Shown here piece by piece: positions 1 through 7,024 of a stretch of 12,064 nucleotides of DNA (within the stretch, counting starts at the first letter, position 1; each line of letters starts with the position of its first letter). The position numbers and the translations under genes are program-made. Source of the DNA: Clostridium sp. CAG:253. GTDB taxonomy: Bacteria; Bacillota; Clostridia; Lachnospirales; Lachnospiraceae. The stretch is from NCBI GenBank assembly GCA_000436755.1, contig FR887342.1:57632-69695 (forward strand), given 5' to 3'. Under the pieces are notes generated by a model. It saw only the letters and a program-made list of their open reading frames with translations, made no database searches and was not told the DNA's origin.

Positions 1-881
1 ACATGTCAGAGACAAAAGAGTGGTATGATGGATATCATTTTGGGGATGTTGATGTGTATTGCCCGTGGGATGTTATAAATCATGTGGACAGACTTTGTGG
101 GGAGCCAAATGCAAAACCGCAGTCATATTGGATAAATACAAGTGGAAACGGACTTGTCAAACGATTTATTGATAAAGCAAATAAAACGACAAGGGATGAA
201 ATTGAGCGTCTGGTTTCAGGGGAAACAATTGAGAAATCGATTAGTCTTGAATTAACATATGATGAGATAGATAATAGTATCGACAATTTGTGGAGCGTAT
301 TATTTACAACCGGATATTTGACACAGTCAGGAATGACTGAAAGAGGTGAATATAAACTTGTCATACCAAATAAGGAAGTCAGAGAGGTTTACAAACTTCA
401 GATACAGGAATGGTTTAAGAAAACAGTGATGAGCAACACAGAGCAGTTAAAAAAGTTTTGGAAAGCATTTGATACGGGGGATACAAAGGCGGTTGAGAAT
501 TATCTGAATAAAACACTTAGCAATTCAATCAGTGTTTTTGACACAAAAGCAAGGGACGAGGAAAAGGAAAGTTCTTACCATACATTTTTGGTAGGACTTT
601 TGGCGGGAAACTCCGACTGGCTTGTAAAATCAAATGTTGAAGCAGGGGATGGCTTTGCTGACATTATAGTTGAGACAGAGGACATTGATGCAGGGATTAT
701 TGTTGAACTTAAGCATTCAAAAACATTTTCAGGTATGGATAAAGCTTGTGAAAAAGCAATCGATCAGATTAGAGATAGAAGATATTATGAGTATTTGGAA
801 AATGACGATAGACATGACATTATGATTTACGGAATTAGTTTTTGTAAGAAAAAGTGCAAAGTAGTTGTGGGGGAAATTTAA
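1..881 (+). CDS. AAA-ATPase-like / PD-(D/E)XK nuclease-domain protein, 5' end cut by window (paralog 1)
   Basis: The open frame runs in from the window edge. The first visible Met (base 3) is internal, because the residues after it (KEWYDG...FG...PW.VIN) align with residues 273-295 of the next gene. About 270 N-terminal residues, including the ATP-binding motifs, therefore lie upstream. The visible part holds the end of the AAA-ATPase-like domain (YW.NTSGN, then LW.VLFTTGYL) and a C-terminal PD-(D/E)XK-type core. Counting from the Met at base 3, that core is Asp220 (ADIIVE) followed by the E235-L-K237 triad. Established: this architecture matches Pfam AAA-ATPase_like plus PDDEXK_9 (formerly DUF1703), a family of unknown role found in many copies in gut Firmicutes and Bacteroidetes. 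Inferred: a cytoplasmic ATP-dependent nuclease-like protein. It is clearly more diverged from the two following copies than they are from each other. The stop lies 13 bases before the next start, indicating an operon. Confidence 0.85.
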   Translation, partial: MSETKEWYDGYHFGDVDVYCPWDVINHVDRLCGEPNAKPQSYWINTSGNGLVKRFIDKANKTTRDEIERLVSGETIEKSISLELTYDEIDNSIDNLWSVLFTTGYLTQSGMTERGEYKLVIPNKEVREVYKLQIQEWFKKTVMSNTEQLKKFWKAFDTGDTKAVENYLNKTLSNSISVFDTKARDEEKESSYHTFLVGLLAGNSDWLVKSNVEAGDGFADIIVETEDIDAGIIVELKHSKTFSGMDKACEKAIDQIRDRRYYEYLENDDRHDIMIYGISFCKKKCKVVVGEI

Positions 882-882
882 T

Positions 883-888
883 GGAGGT
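883..888 (+). promoter_or_regulatory. Ribosome binding site of paralog 2 (decides its start)
   Basis: GGAGGT lies six bases before ATG 895 and just past the stop codon of paralog 1. It selects ATG 895 over the in-frame TTG at 865. The resulting N-terminus, MPKVIGIGKQRYDRIIEN, is identical to that of paralog 3. Confidence 0.85.
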
Positions 889-894
889 GTGCAG

Positions 895-1599
895 ATGCCA
901 AAAGTTATAGGAATCGGAAAACAAAGGTATGACAGGATAATAGAAAACAATTTATTTTATATAGATAAAACAATGTTCATAAAAGAATGGTGGGAAAATC
1001 AGGATGATGTAACACTGATAACAAGACCACGCCGATTTGGAAAGACATTAAACATGGATATGCTTAAATGTTTTTTTTCAAATGAGTACAAGGACAGGGG
1101 AGATTTGTTTGAAGGATTAGACATTTGGAAGGAAGAAAAATATCGTGAAATTCAGGGAACATATCCGGTTATATTTCTGAGTTTTGCTAAGATAAAACAG
1201 AATACGTATAAAGATGCCATAGCAGGAATTAAGAGAATTATATGCGATGAAATTCAAAAATATATTTTTCTCAAAGATTGGGATGGCTTAGCGGATGCAG
1301 AAAAAAATAATCTTAAAAACATAACATATGGCATGGATGATGTAACTGCACAGGAGGCAATAGCAAGTCTGTCAAATTATCTTAGCAGATATTATGGAAA
1401 AAATGTTATTATTCTTCTTGACGAATATGACACACCGATGCAGGAAGCATATGTAAATGGATATTGGAAGGAACTTGTCTCATTTACAAGAAGCTTTTTC
1501 AATGCGACATTTAAATCTAATTTGTATTTGGAGAGGGCAGTTATAACAGGTATAACGAGGGTGTCTAAAGAAAGTATGTTTTCTGATTTAAATAATTTA
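895..1599 (+). repeat. Long direct repeat, 5' unit, copy 1
   Basis: This codes for residues 1-235 of paralog 2 and repeats at 2630-3334, an offset of 1735 bases. Only about 11 of the 235 residues differ. A 118-base stretch (1049-1166 versus 2784-2901) is identical base for base, including third codon positions. Similarity falls sharply after the LNNL codons at the right end. Confidence 0.9.
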
Positions 1600-2589
1600 A
1601 AAGTGATAACAGTTGAAAGTGATGAATATTCAGATACATTTGGTTTTTCAGAAGAGGAAGTCTTTTTGGCATTAGATGATTTTAATTTGTCGGATAAGAA
1701 ACAAATAGTAAAAGAATGGTATGATGGCTTTACGTTTGGTAGTCAAAGAGACATTTATAATCCGTGGTCAATAATAAATTTCTTGGAAAATAAAAAAATA
1801 GATACCTATTGGGCAGATACGAGTTCAAATTCACTGATAAATCATTTGATAAAAAAATCAGTTCCGGAAATTAAGGAATTGATGGAATTATTGTTAAAAA
1901 GAGAAAGTATAGAAGTGACATTTGATGACCAGATAGTTTTTAATCAGCTTGATAAAAGTAAAAATGCAATATGGAGTCTTCTTGTAGCAAGTGGTTATCT
2001 TAAAATTGATGATATAGAATACAAAGGTTTGCTTTTAAAACCGTGGTATCATATTAGCATAACAAATCTGGAAACAGTAAGTATGTTTGCAAATATGTTT
2101 GCAGGATGGTTTGAAAATCCGGATGCTAGATATAATGATTTTATTAAATCACTTTTAAATAATGATTTAAAAGGAATGAATTATTATATGAACAAAGTAG
2201 CGTTGGCAACGTTCAGTTATTTTGATACTGGAAAAAATCCATCAGAAACATTGGAACCGGAACGTTTTTATCATGGTTTTGTTTTAGGACTTATTGTGGA
2301 GCTGAGTGACAGATATGAAGTAAAATCAAATCGCGAAAGTGGTTTTGGCAGATATGATGTTATGATAATTCCATTGGATAAAAGCGAAAAAGCGATTGTA
2401 TTGGAATTTAAGGTTCATGAGAATGACGAAGAAAAAACACTCGAAGAAACAGTGTCATCAGCATTAGCACAGATAGAGGAAAAGAAATATGACACGGAAT
2501 TGATAAATGCAGGAGTAAAAAAAGAAAATATCAGGCATTATGGATTTGCATTTGAGGGCAAAAAGGTATTGATAGGTACTGATGAATAG
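895..2589 (+). CDS. AAA-ATPase-like / PD-(D/E)XK nuclease-domain protein (paralog 2)
   Basis: This is a 564-residue protein with no signal peptide or membrane segment. Residues 1-~310 form the AAA-ATPase-like domain. The P-loop is LITRPRRFGKT (41-51), where Arg44 replaces the first Gly of a standard Walker A, as is usual in this family. Walker B is VIILLDEYD (171-179), and a TGITRVSKESMFSDLNNL block (218-235) resembles a sensor or arginine-finger region. KEWYDG..FG...IYNPWSIINFL (273-297) and YWADTSSN (305-312) are family hallmarks. The C-terminal nuclease-like core is GRYDVM with Asp488, then Glu504-Phe-Lys506 (D-X15-ExK). Known: Pfam AAA-ATPase_like plus PDDEXK_9, molecular role not established. 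Inferred: ATP-driven, nucleic-acid-directed activity, possibly in defence or mobile-element biology. The start is set by GGAGGT at 883-888 and by the match to paralog 3. Both ends are nearly identical to paralog 3 while the middle is not. Confidence 0.93.
   Translation: MPKVIGIGKQRYDRIIENNLFYIDKTMFIKEWWENQDDVTLITRPRRFGKTLNMDMLKCFFSNEYKDRGDLFEGLDIWKEEKYREIQGTYPVIFLSFAKIKQNTYKDAIAGIKRIICDEIQKYIFLKDWDGLADAEKNNLKNITYGMDDVTAQEAIASLSNYLSRYYGKNVIILLDEYDTPMQEAYVNGYWKELVSFTRSFFNATFKSNLYLERAVITGITRVSKESMFSDLNNLKVITVESDEYSDTFGFSEEEVFLALDDFNLSDKKQIVKEWYDGFTFGSQRDIYNPWSIINFLENKKIDTYWADTSSNSLINHLIKKSVPEIKELMELLLKRESIEVTFDDQIVFNQLDKSKNAIWSLLVASGYLKIDDIEYKGLLLKPWYHISITNLETVSMFANMFAGWFENPDARYNDFIKSLLNNDLKGMNYYMNKVALATFSYFDTGKNPSETLEPERFYHGFVLGLIVELSDRYEVKSNRESGFGRYDVMIIPLDKSEKAIVLEFKVHENDEEKTLEETVSSALAQIEEKKYDTELINAGVKKENIRHYGFAFEGKKVLIGTDE
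2431..2589 (+). repeat. Direct repeat, 3' unit, copy 1
   Basis: The last 159 bases of paralog 2, stop codon included, match 4178-4336 with a single silent difference (TTG versus TTA Leu codon near the end). The left boundary is abrupt. The codons just before it are unrelated in the two copies. Confidence 0.95.
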
Positions 2590-2613
2590 AGTAAAGTGTC
2601 GGGAATTAAATGA

Positions 2614-2620
2614 GGAGGAG
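2614..2620 (+). promoter_or_regulatory. Ribosome binding site of paralog 3
   Basis: GGAGGAG ends nine bases before ATG 2630, inside the 40-base gap after paralog 2. No promoter or terminator hairpin is evident in this gap, so co-transcription with paralog 2 is likely. Confidence 0.8.
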
Positions 2621-2629
2621 ATAATATAA

Positions 2630-3334
2630 ATGCCAAAAGTTATAGGAATCGGAAAACAAAGGTATGACAGGATAATAGAAAATGACGGTTTTTATATAGA
2701 CAAAACAATGTTTATAAAAGAATGGTGGGAAAATCAGGATGATGTAACACTGATAACAAGACCACGCCGTTTTGGCAAAACGCTAAACATGGATATGCTT
2801 AAATGTTTTTTTTCAAATGAGTACAAGGACAGGGGAGATTTGTTTGAAGGATTAGACATTTGGAAGGAAGAAAAATATCGTGAAATTCAGGGAACATATC
2901 CTGTTATTTTTCTGAGCTTTGCAAAGATAAAACAGAATACGTATGAAGACGCCGTAGCAGGAATTAAGAGAATTATATGCGATGAAATCCAGAAATATAT
3001 TTTTTTGAAAGATTGGGATGGATTAGCGGAGGAAGAAAAAACTAATCTTAAAAATATAACATATGGCATGGACGATGTGACTGCACAGGAGGCAATAGCA
3101 AGTCTGTCAAATTATCTTAGCAGATATTATGGAAAAAATGTTATTATTCTTCTTGACGAATATGATACACCGATGCAGGAAGCATATGTAAACGGATATT
3201 GGGAGGAACTTGTCTCATTTACAAGAAGCTTTTTTAATGCGACATTTAAGTCAAATATGTATCTTGAGAGAGCAATGATGACAGGAATAACGAGGGTGTC
3301 TAAAGAAAGTATGTTTTCAGACTTGAATAATCTG
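2630..3334 (+). repeat. Long direct repeat, 5' unit, copy 2
   Basis: This is the second copy of the 895-1599 unit. Most of the scattered differences are single bases such as GAT/GAC or AAG/GAG. The T8 tract at 2806-2813 (1071-1078 in copy 1) is kept in both copies. Confidence 0.9.
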
Positions 3335-4336
3335 GTGGTCATTACTACAAGTTCAAAAGATTATGCTACAGCGTTTGGTTTTACGGAAGAAGAGGTTTTT
3401 CATGCACTTGATGAATATGGTTTATCTGATAAAAAGTGTGATGTAAAAGAATGGTATGATGGCTTTGTGTTTGGTGGAATAAAAGATATTTATAATCCAT
3501 GGTCAATAATTAATTTCTTAAAATATAAGGAATTAAAAAATTATTGGGCAGACACAAGCTCAAATGACCTTATAAGTAAACTTATAAAAACAGGTTCAGC
3601 AGGCATAAAAGAAACAATGGAAAAGCTGATTGATGGCAAAACTATAGAAAAAAAGATAGACGAACAGATAATATATAACCAGCTTGAAAAAAATGAAAAT
3701 TCGATATGGAGCTTGTTACTTGCAAGTGGGTATTTGAAAGCAGTATCAATAGATGTTTATATATCTGATGAAATAGTCGAAATATACAAGCTTGCAATTA
3801 CAAACAATGAAACTAAGAGTATGTTCAGAGCAATGATAAAAGAGTGGTTTTCTGAAGTGTATTCAGAAAAAAAAGATTTTTTGAAAGCGTTAATATTGGG
3901 TGATGTTGATGCAATGAACCAATATATGAATGATATTGCATTAGAGACTTTCAGTAGTTTTGATGTAGCAGGGAGAGAGAATTCAAGAGTAAGACCTGAG
4001 AACTTTTACCATGGTTTTGTACTTGGGCTTATGGTTGAAAAAAGAGATGATTATATAATAAAATCAAATAAAGAAAGCGGTTTTGGAAGATACGATGTAA
4101 TGATGATACCACGAAATGTAAAGACAGGTAATCTGCCGGCAATGATATTGGAGTTTAAAGTTATGAACAGTAATAAAGAAAAAACACTCGAAGAAACAGT
4201 GTCATCAGCATTAGCACAGATAGAGGAAAAGAAATATGACACGGAATTGATAAATGCAGGAGTAAAAAAAGAAAATATCAGGCATTATGGATTTGCATTT
4301 GAGGGCAAAAAGGTATTAATAGGTACTGATGAATAG
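2630..4336 (+). CDS. AAA-ATPase-like / PD-(D/E)XK nuclease-domain protein (paralog 3)
   Basis: This 568-residue protein is a close paralog of the preceding gene with the same layout. It has the P-loop TRPRRFGKT at 43-51, Walker B VIILLDEYD at 171-179 and TGITRVSKESMFSDLNNL at 218-235. KEWYDG..FG and YNPWSIINFL follow. The nuclease-like core has Asp489 (GRYDVM) and Glu508-Phe-Lys510. All residues expected for ATP binding and for a PD-(D/E)XK fold are present, so there is no sign of decay. The first ~235 and last 52 residues are nearly identical or identical to paralog 2. By eye, only about half of the middle residues match, and there are small insertions around 372-385 and 494-503. The family's function is unknown, and the cytoplasmic ATP-dependent nuclease role is inferred. 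The gene lies 42 bases upstream of an unrelated exported peptidase gene with no terminator between. Confidence 0.93.
   Translation: MPKVIGIGKQRYDRIIENDGFYIDKTMFIKEWWENQDDVTLITRPRRFGKTLNMDMLKCFFSNEYKDRGDLFEGLDIWKEEKYREIQGTYPVIFLSFAKIKQNTYEDAVAGIKRIICDEIQKYIFLKDWDGLAEEEKTNLKNITYGMDDVTAQEAIASLSNYLSRYYGKNVIILLDEYDTPMQEAYVNGYWEELVSFTRSFFNATFKSNMYLERAMMTGITRVSKESMFSDLNNLVVITTSSKDYATAFGFTEEEVFHALDEYGLSDKKCDVKEWYDGFVFGGIKDIYNPWSIINFLKYKELKNYWADTSSNDLISKLIKTGSAGIKETMEKLIDGKTIEKKIDEQIIYNQLEKNENSIWSLLLASGYLKAVSIDVYISDEIVEIYKLAITNNETKSMFRAMIKEWFSEVYSEKKDFLKALILGDVDAMNQYMNDIALETFSSFDVAGRENSRVRPENFYHGFVLGLMVEKRDDYIIKSNKESGFGRYDVMMIPRNVKTGNLPAMILEFKVMNSNKEKTLEETVSSALAQIEEKKYDTELINAGVKKENIRHYGFAFEGKKVLIGTDE
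4178..4336 (+). repeat. Direct repeat, 3' unit, copy 2
   Basis: This is the second copy of 2431-2589. It differs at one base and encodes the identical 52-residue C-terminus from EKTLEETVSSALAQIEEK to IGTDE. Confidence 0.95.
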
Positions 4337-4378
4337 GTAAAATAAAAATAAATAACATGCACAGAAAAGAGGATAAAA

Positions 4379-6001
4379 ATGAACAAGAGTAAAAGAAAGA
4401 TAACAGCATTGCTTATTGCAGCATCGATGGCAGTAGGGTGTTCATCATATGCGGTGGATGGACATGCAAAGAAAGCATTGGCAGCAGAAATAAATATAAA
4501 TGCGGATAAAAAAAATCAGGCAAAGGTTTCATCCGGTTCGGTGATTGACAATCCGGATTTGGATAGTATCTCTTTATCCGTAAAACAAAGCGGTGACAAA
4601 AATATTGATTTGAAATGGGATGCATATGAAGACGCTGCTTACTATACGGTATTTTATGCGAAAGATAACAGTACGGAATATGAGAGTAAAGATGTATCAG
4701 AGACGCAGACGAATATGCAGGTAAACAGAGGTACAAAATACACATTTTGTGTTGCGGCGTTTGACAAAGACGGTCAGCCGATGGCAAAGACAAGCAAATT
4801 AAGCGTATGTATTCCGGGAAAAAACAGCATCAGATTTACAAGATTGAGCAGTAAAAAAGTAAAGTTAAACTGGAGCAAAGCTGTCGGTGCAGACAGGTAC
4901 GTTGTATACAGGAAGATAAATAATGGCAAATACAGTGTTCTTTCAAAAACCGATAAATTAAGTTTTGTTGATAAGAGTGTTGCTAAAGGAAAAAAATATA
5001 AATATTATGTTAAGGCTGTCAGTACAAGTCCGGAAAATACATATACTACAAGTTCTGATGCAGGAAATTTCAGGATTGCGGATTTTGTTAATACAAGACA
5101 TCAGAAATACAGTTTTAATGAAATGAGCAAAGATATTAAATTACTTAAAAACTCATATTCAAATTATGTGAATGTAAAAGTTATAGGAAAATCAAATGAT
5201 AAAAGAAATATTTATGATGTAATTATTGGAAATCCAAATGCAAAGAAAACAATGGTAGTTATAAGTAATATTCATGCGAGAGAATATATGACGGCACAGC
5301 TTTGCATGGCTCAGATAGAGCATTATCTTAAAAATTATAACGGAAAAGTAAGCGGAGTAAATGTAAAAGGTGTTTTAAATAAAATGGCAATACATTATAT
5401 TCCGATGGCAAATCCGGATGGTGTTACAATTTCACAATTTGGTATTTCAAAGATAAGAGATAAAAAACTCCGCAAGGCTTTATACAAAATGCCGGGAGCA
5501 TCTCATACATCTACATGGAAAGCAAATGCAAGAGGTGTAGACCTTAACAGAAATTCTAATTCACATTTCAGAGCTAATTATGGTGGAAAAAGAGGAAGTG
5601 AAGGATTTTCGGGACCATCTGCTGCAAGTGAACCTGAGACAAAAGCAATATCTAAATTATTAAAAGAATTAAAGAAAACAAAAACATTAAAAGGTGTAGT
5701 AAATTATCATGCTATGGGTTCCATAGTATTTGGTTCAGGCGGAAAAGGAAATGTTAAGAAAAATACCCTTAAGATGTACAGACTTGCAAGGAGCATAACA
5801 GGATATACAAGCGGAGACAGCTATGGTTCAGGCAGCCCTAGTGTCGGCAGTATGAGAGATTATATAATGGAAAAAATCAAATCGCCTTCAATAACTTTAG
5901 AAATAGGTGTTATCGGCTGCCCACTTCCAACTTCGCAGTTTGCATCAATATGGGGAAAGAATCATGCGCTTGTATTGAGAGAAGCAAAGTTATTGTTATA
6001 A
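4379..6001 (+). CDS. Exported M14-family zinc carboxypeptidase with two fibronectin-III-like domains
   Basis: This is a 540-residue protein. A basic N-terminus (NKSKRK) and hydrophobic stretch (8-20) form a signal sequence. Cleavage could be at ALA-AE near 35, or after AVG before Cys21 in a weak lipobox. Two fibronectin-III-like beta modules follow at about 58-147 and 148-236; each has the D/NW..A....Y.V.Y pattern. The peptidase domain spans about 238-540. Its zinc ligands are His299 and Glu302 (NIHAREYM) and His444 (NYHAMGS). Asn390-Arg391 in DLNRN bind the substrate carboxylate, and Glu508 in SITLEIG is the catalytic base. NPDG at 345-348 is also typical. Known family role: removing C-terminal residues from peptides, including cell-wall peptides in some branches. 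The substrate here is not decidable. The start is supported by AGAGGA at 4368-4373, five bases upstream of ATG. All catalytic positions are intact. Confidence 0.92.
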   Translation: MNKSKRKITALLIAASMAVGCSSYAVDGHAKKALAAEININADKKNQAKVSSGSVIDNPDLDSISLSVKQSGDKNIDLKWDAYEDAAYYTVFYAKDNSTEYESKDVSETQTNMQVNRGTKYTFCVAAFDKDGQPMAKTSKLSVCIPGKNSIRFTRLSSKKVKLNWSKAVGADRYVVYRKINNGKYSVLSKTDKLSFVDKSVAKGKKYKYYVKAVSTSPENTYTTSSDAGNFRIADFVNTRHQKYSFNEMSKDIKLLKNSYSNYVNVKVIGKSNDKRNIYDVIIGNPNAKKTMVVISNIHAREYMTAQLCMAQIEHYLKNYNGKVSGVNVKGVLNKMAIHYIPMANPDGVTISQFGISKIRDKKLRKALYKMPGASHTSTWKANARGVDLNRNSNSHFRANYGGKRGSEGFSGPSAASEPETKAISKLLKELKKTKTLKGVVNYHAMGSIVFGSGGKGNVKKNTLKMYRLARSITGYTSGDSYGSGSPSVGSMRDYIMEKIKSPSITLEIGVIGCPLPTSQFASIWGKNHALVLREAKLLL

Positions 6002-6028
6002 GAACTATAGTAAAAAAGACATGGTATG

Positions 6029-6034
6029 AAAGGA
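6029..6034 (+). promoter_or_regulatory. Ribosome binding site of the LysR-type gene (decides its start)
   Basis: AAAGGA lies eight bases before ATG 6043. It supports a start at 6043 rather than at the in-frame ATG 5950, which overlaps the peptidase gene and would add 31 residues before the normal start of a LysR helix-turn-helix. Confidence 0.75.
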
Positions 6035-6042
6035 ACAAAAAT

Positions 6043-6918
6043 ATGACACTACTAACTTATCAGGTGTTTAAGACAGTTGCAGACCACGGCAGTTTCAGAA
6101 AGGCTGCCGATATATTAGGCCTTACACCGTCAGCAATAAGTCACGCTATCTCATCGATGGAAAATGAATTGGGATTCAGTGTATTAAACAGAAGCAAAGC
6201 GGGCGTAACACTTACAAACTACGGAGAAAATCTGCTGCCTTATGTAAATGCTGTTTTAAACAGTGATGAAAGTTTATGGCAGGCTATTGCAGAGTTTAAC
6301 GGATTAAAAAAAGGAAAAGTAAAAGTAGGCTGTTTTTCAAGTGTATGTACAAGCTGGTTACCTGATATTATGAATTCTTTTGAGAAGGAATATCCTGATA
6401 TTACGATTGAAGTATTTCAGGGGACATATGATGATGTAACATATTGGCTCAAGAATGGTGTAGTAGATATAGGATTTTTGTCTATGTCAAGTGCGGGTGA
6501 TATTCCGATAGAGCCGCTTTACAAAGACCCACTTGTATGTGTTGTGCCTAAGGGATTTTTTGCCAAAGACACAAATGAGATAATGCATATTGCAGAGCTT
6601 AGAAATCATCAGTTTGTAACGCAGAGGGAGTCAACGGATGCAGATATTCAAAATTTTTTAAAGGAAAATTCATTAAATGTGCAGTCGAATTATCATGTTG
6701 TGGATGACCTTTCAACCGTAGCACTTGTGTCGAATGGATTTGGAATTTGTATTATGCCGGAACTTGTTATGAGAGATATTCCGTATGAAGTTGACTATTA
6801 TCAAATAGAACCTGATGCATACCGCATTATAGGGATTGCAACAATGAATCCGGGTTTTATGGCACCGGCAGTAAGAACAATGTATAACCATATTTTGAAG
6901 CAATATAAAAATATATAA
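6043..6918 (+). CDS. LysR-type transcriptional regulator
   Basis: At 291 residues this is the usual length for the family. The N-terminal winged helix-turn-helix begins at residue 1 (TLLTYQVFKTVADHGSFRKAA) and has its recognition helix near 28-40 (LTPSAISHAISSMENELG). VLNRSKAGVTLTNYGENLLPY forms the wing and the start of the linker helix. Residues ~90-291 form the periplasmic-binding-protein-like effector domain, beginning at KGKVKVGCFSSVCTSWLPDIMNSFEKEYPDI. Known role: DNA-binding regulator, usually a tetramer, whose activity depends on a small-molecule ligand; the ligand here is unknown. It is transcribed in the same direction as its neighbours, 41 bases after the peptidase gene and 106 bases before the ATPase gene. 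That is less common than the divergent LysR layout, so its target may be this operon or lie elsewhere. I cannot identify a T-N11-A operator with confidence. Confidence 0.93.
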   Translation: MTLLTYQVFKTVADHGSFRKAADILGLTPSAISHAISSMENELGFSVLNRSKAGVTLTNYGENLLPYVNAVLNSDESLWQAIAEFNGLKKGKVKVGCFSSVCTSWLPDIMNSFEKEYPDITIEVFQGTYDDVTYWLKNGVVDIGFLSMSSAGDIPIEPLYKDPLVCVVPKGFFAKDTNEIMHIAELRNHQFVTQRESTDADIQNFLKENSLNVQSNYHVVDDLSTVALVSNGFGICIMPELVMRDIPYEVDYYQIEPDAYRIIGIATMNPGFMAPAVRTMYNHILKQYKNI

Positions 6919-7024
6919 TGAAGCCTTAGGACAGCAGCTGTTTTGCCCAACGGATGTTATAGGGGGCAGAGGTATTGGTAAAAAATATGAAAATAGTGAA
7001 AAAAGGAAAAAGAGGGAAAATCGG

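Noticed and set aside
865..894. Longer start for paralog 2 at TTG 865, giving MWGKFNGGVQ before the normal N-terminus
   Set aside because: It overlaps the end of paralog 1 and reads through the ribosome binding site GGAGGT. Paralog 3 begins exactly at MPKVIGIGK, which supports ATG 895.
895..4336. Insertion sequence or transposon as the cause of the repeats
   Set aside because: The repeats are coding segments of paralogous genes. There are no terminal inverted repeats, target-site duplications or transposase motifs.
4413..4793. 126-codon minus-strand open frame opposite the peptidase signal and first fibronectin-III-like region
   Set aside because: It is a shadow of the peptidase gene with Cys-, His- and Pro-rich composition and no recognisable motif.
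5950..6042. Longer start for the LysR gene at ATG 5950
   Set aside because: It would overlap the peptidase gene by 52 bases and add 31 residues not found before the LysR helix-turn-helix. ATG 6043 has AAAGGA at proper spacing.
6931..6941. ACAGCAGCTGT inverted repeat after the LysR gene
   Set aside because: The arms are only five bases, with a one-base loop that cannot form a hairpin, and no U-tract follows. It is not a terminator and is too weak to call an operator.
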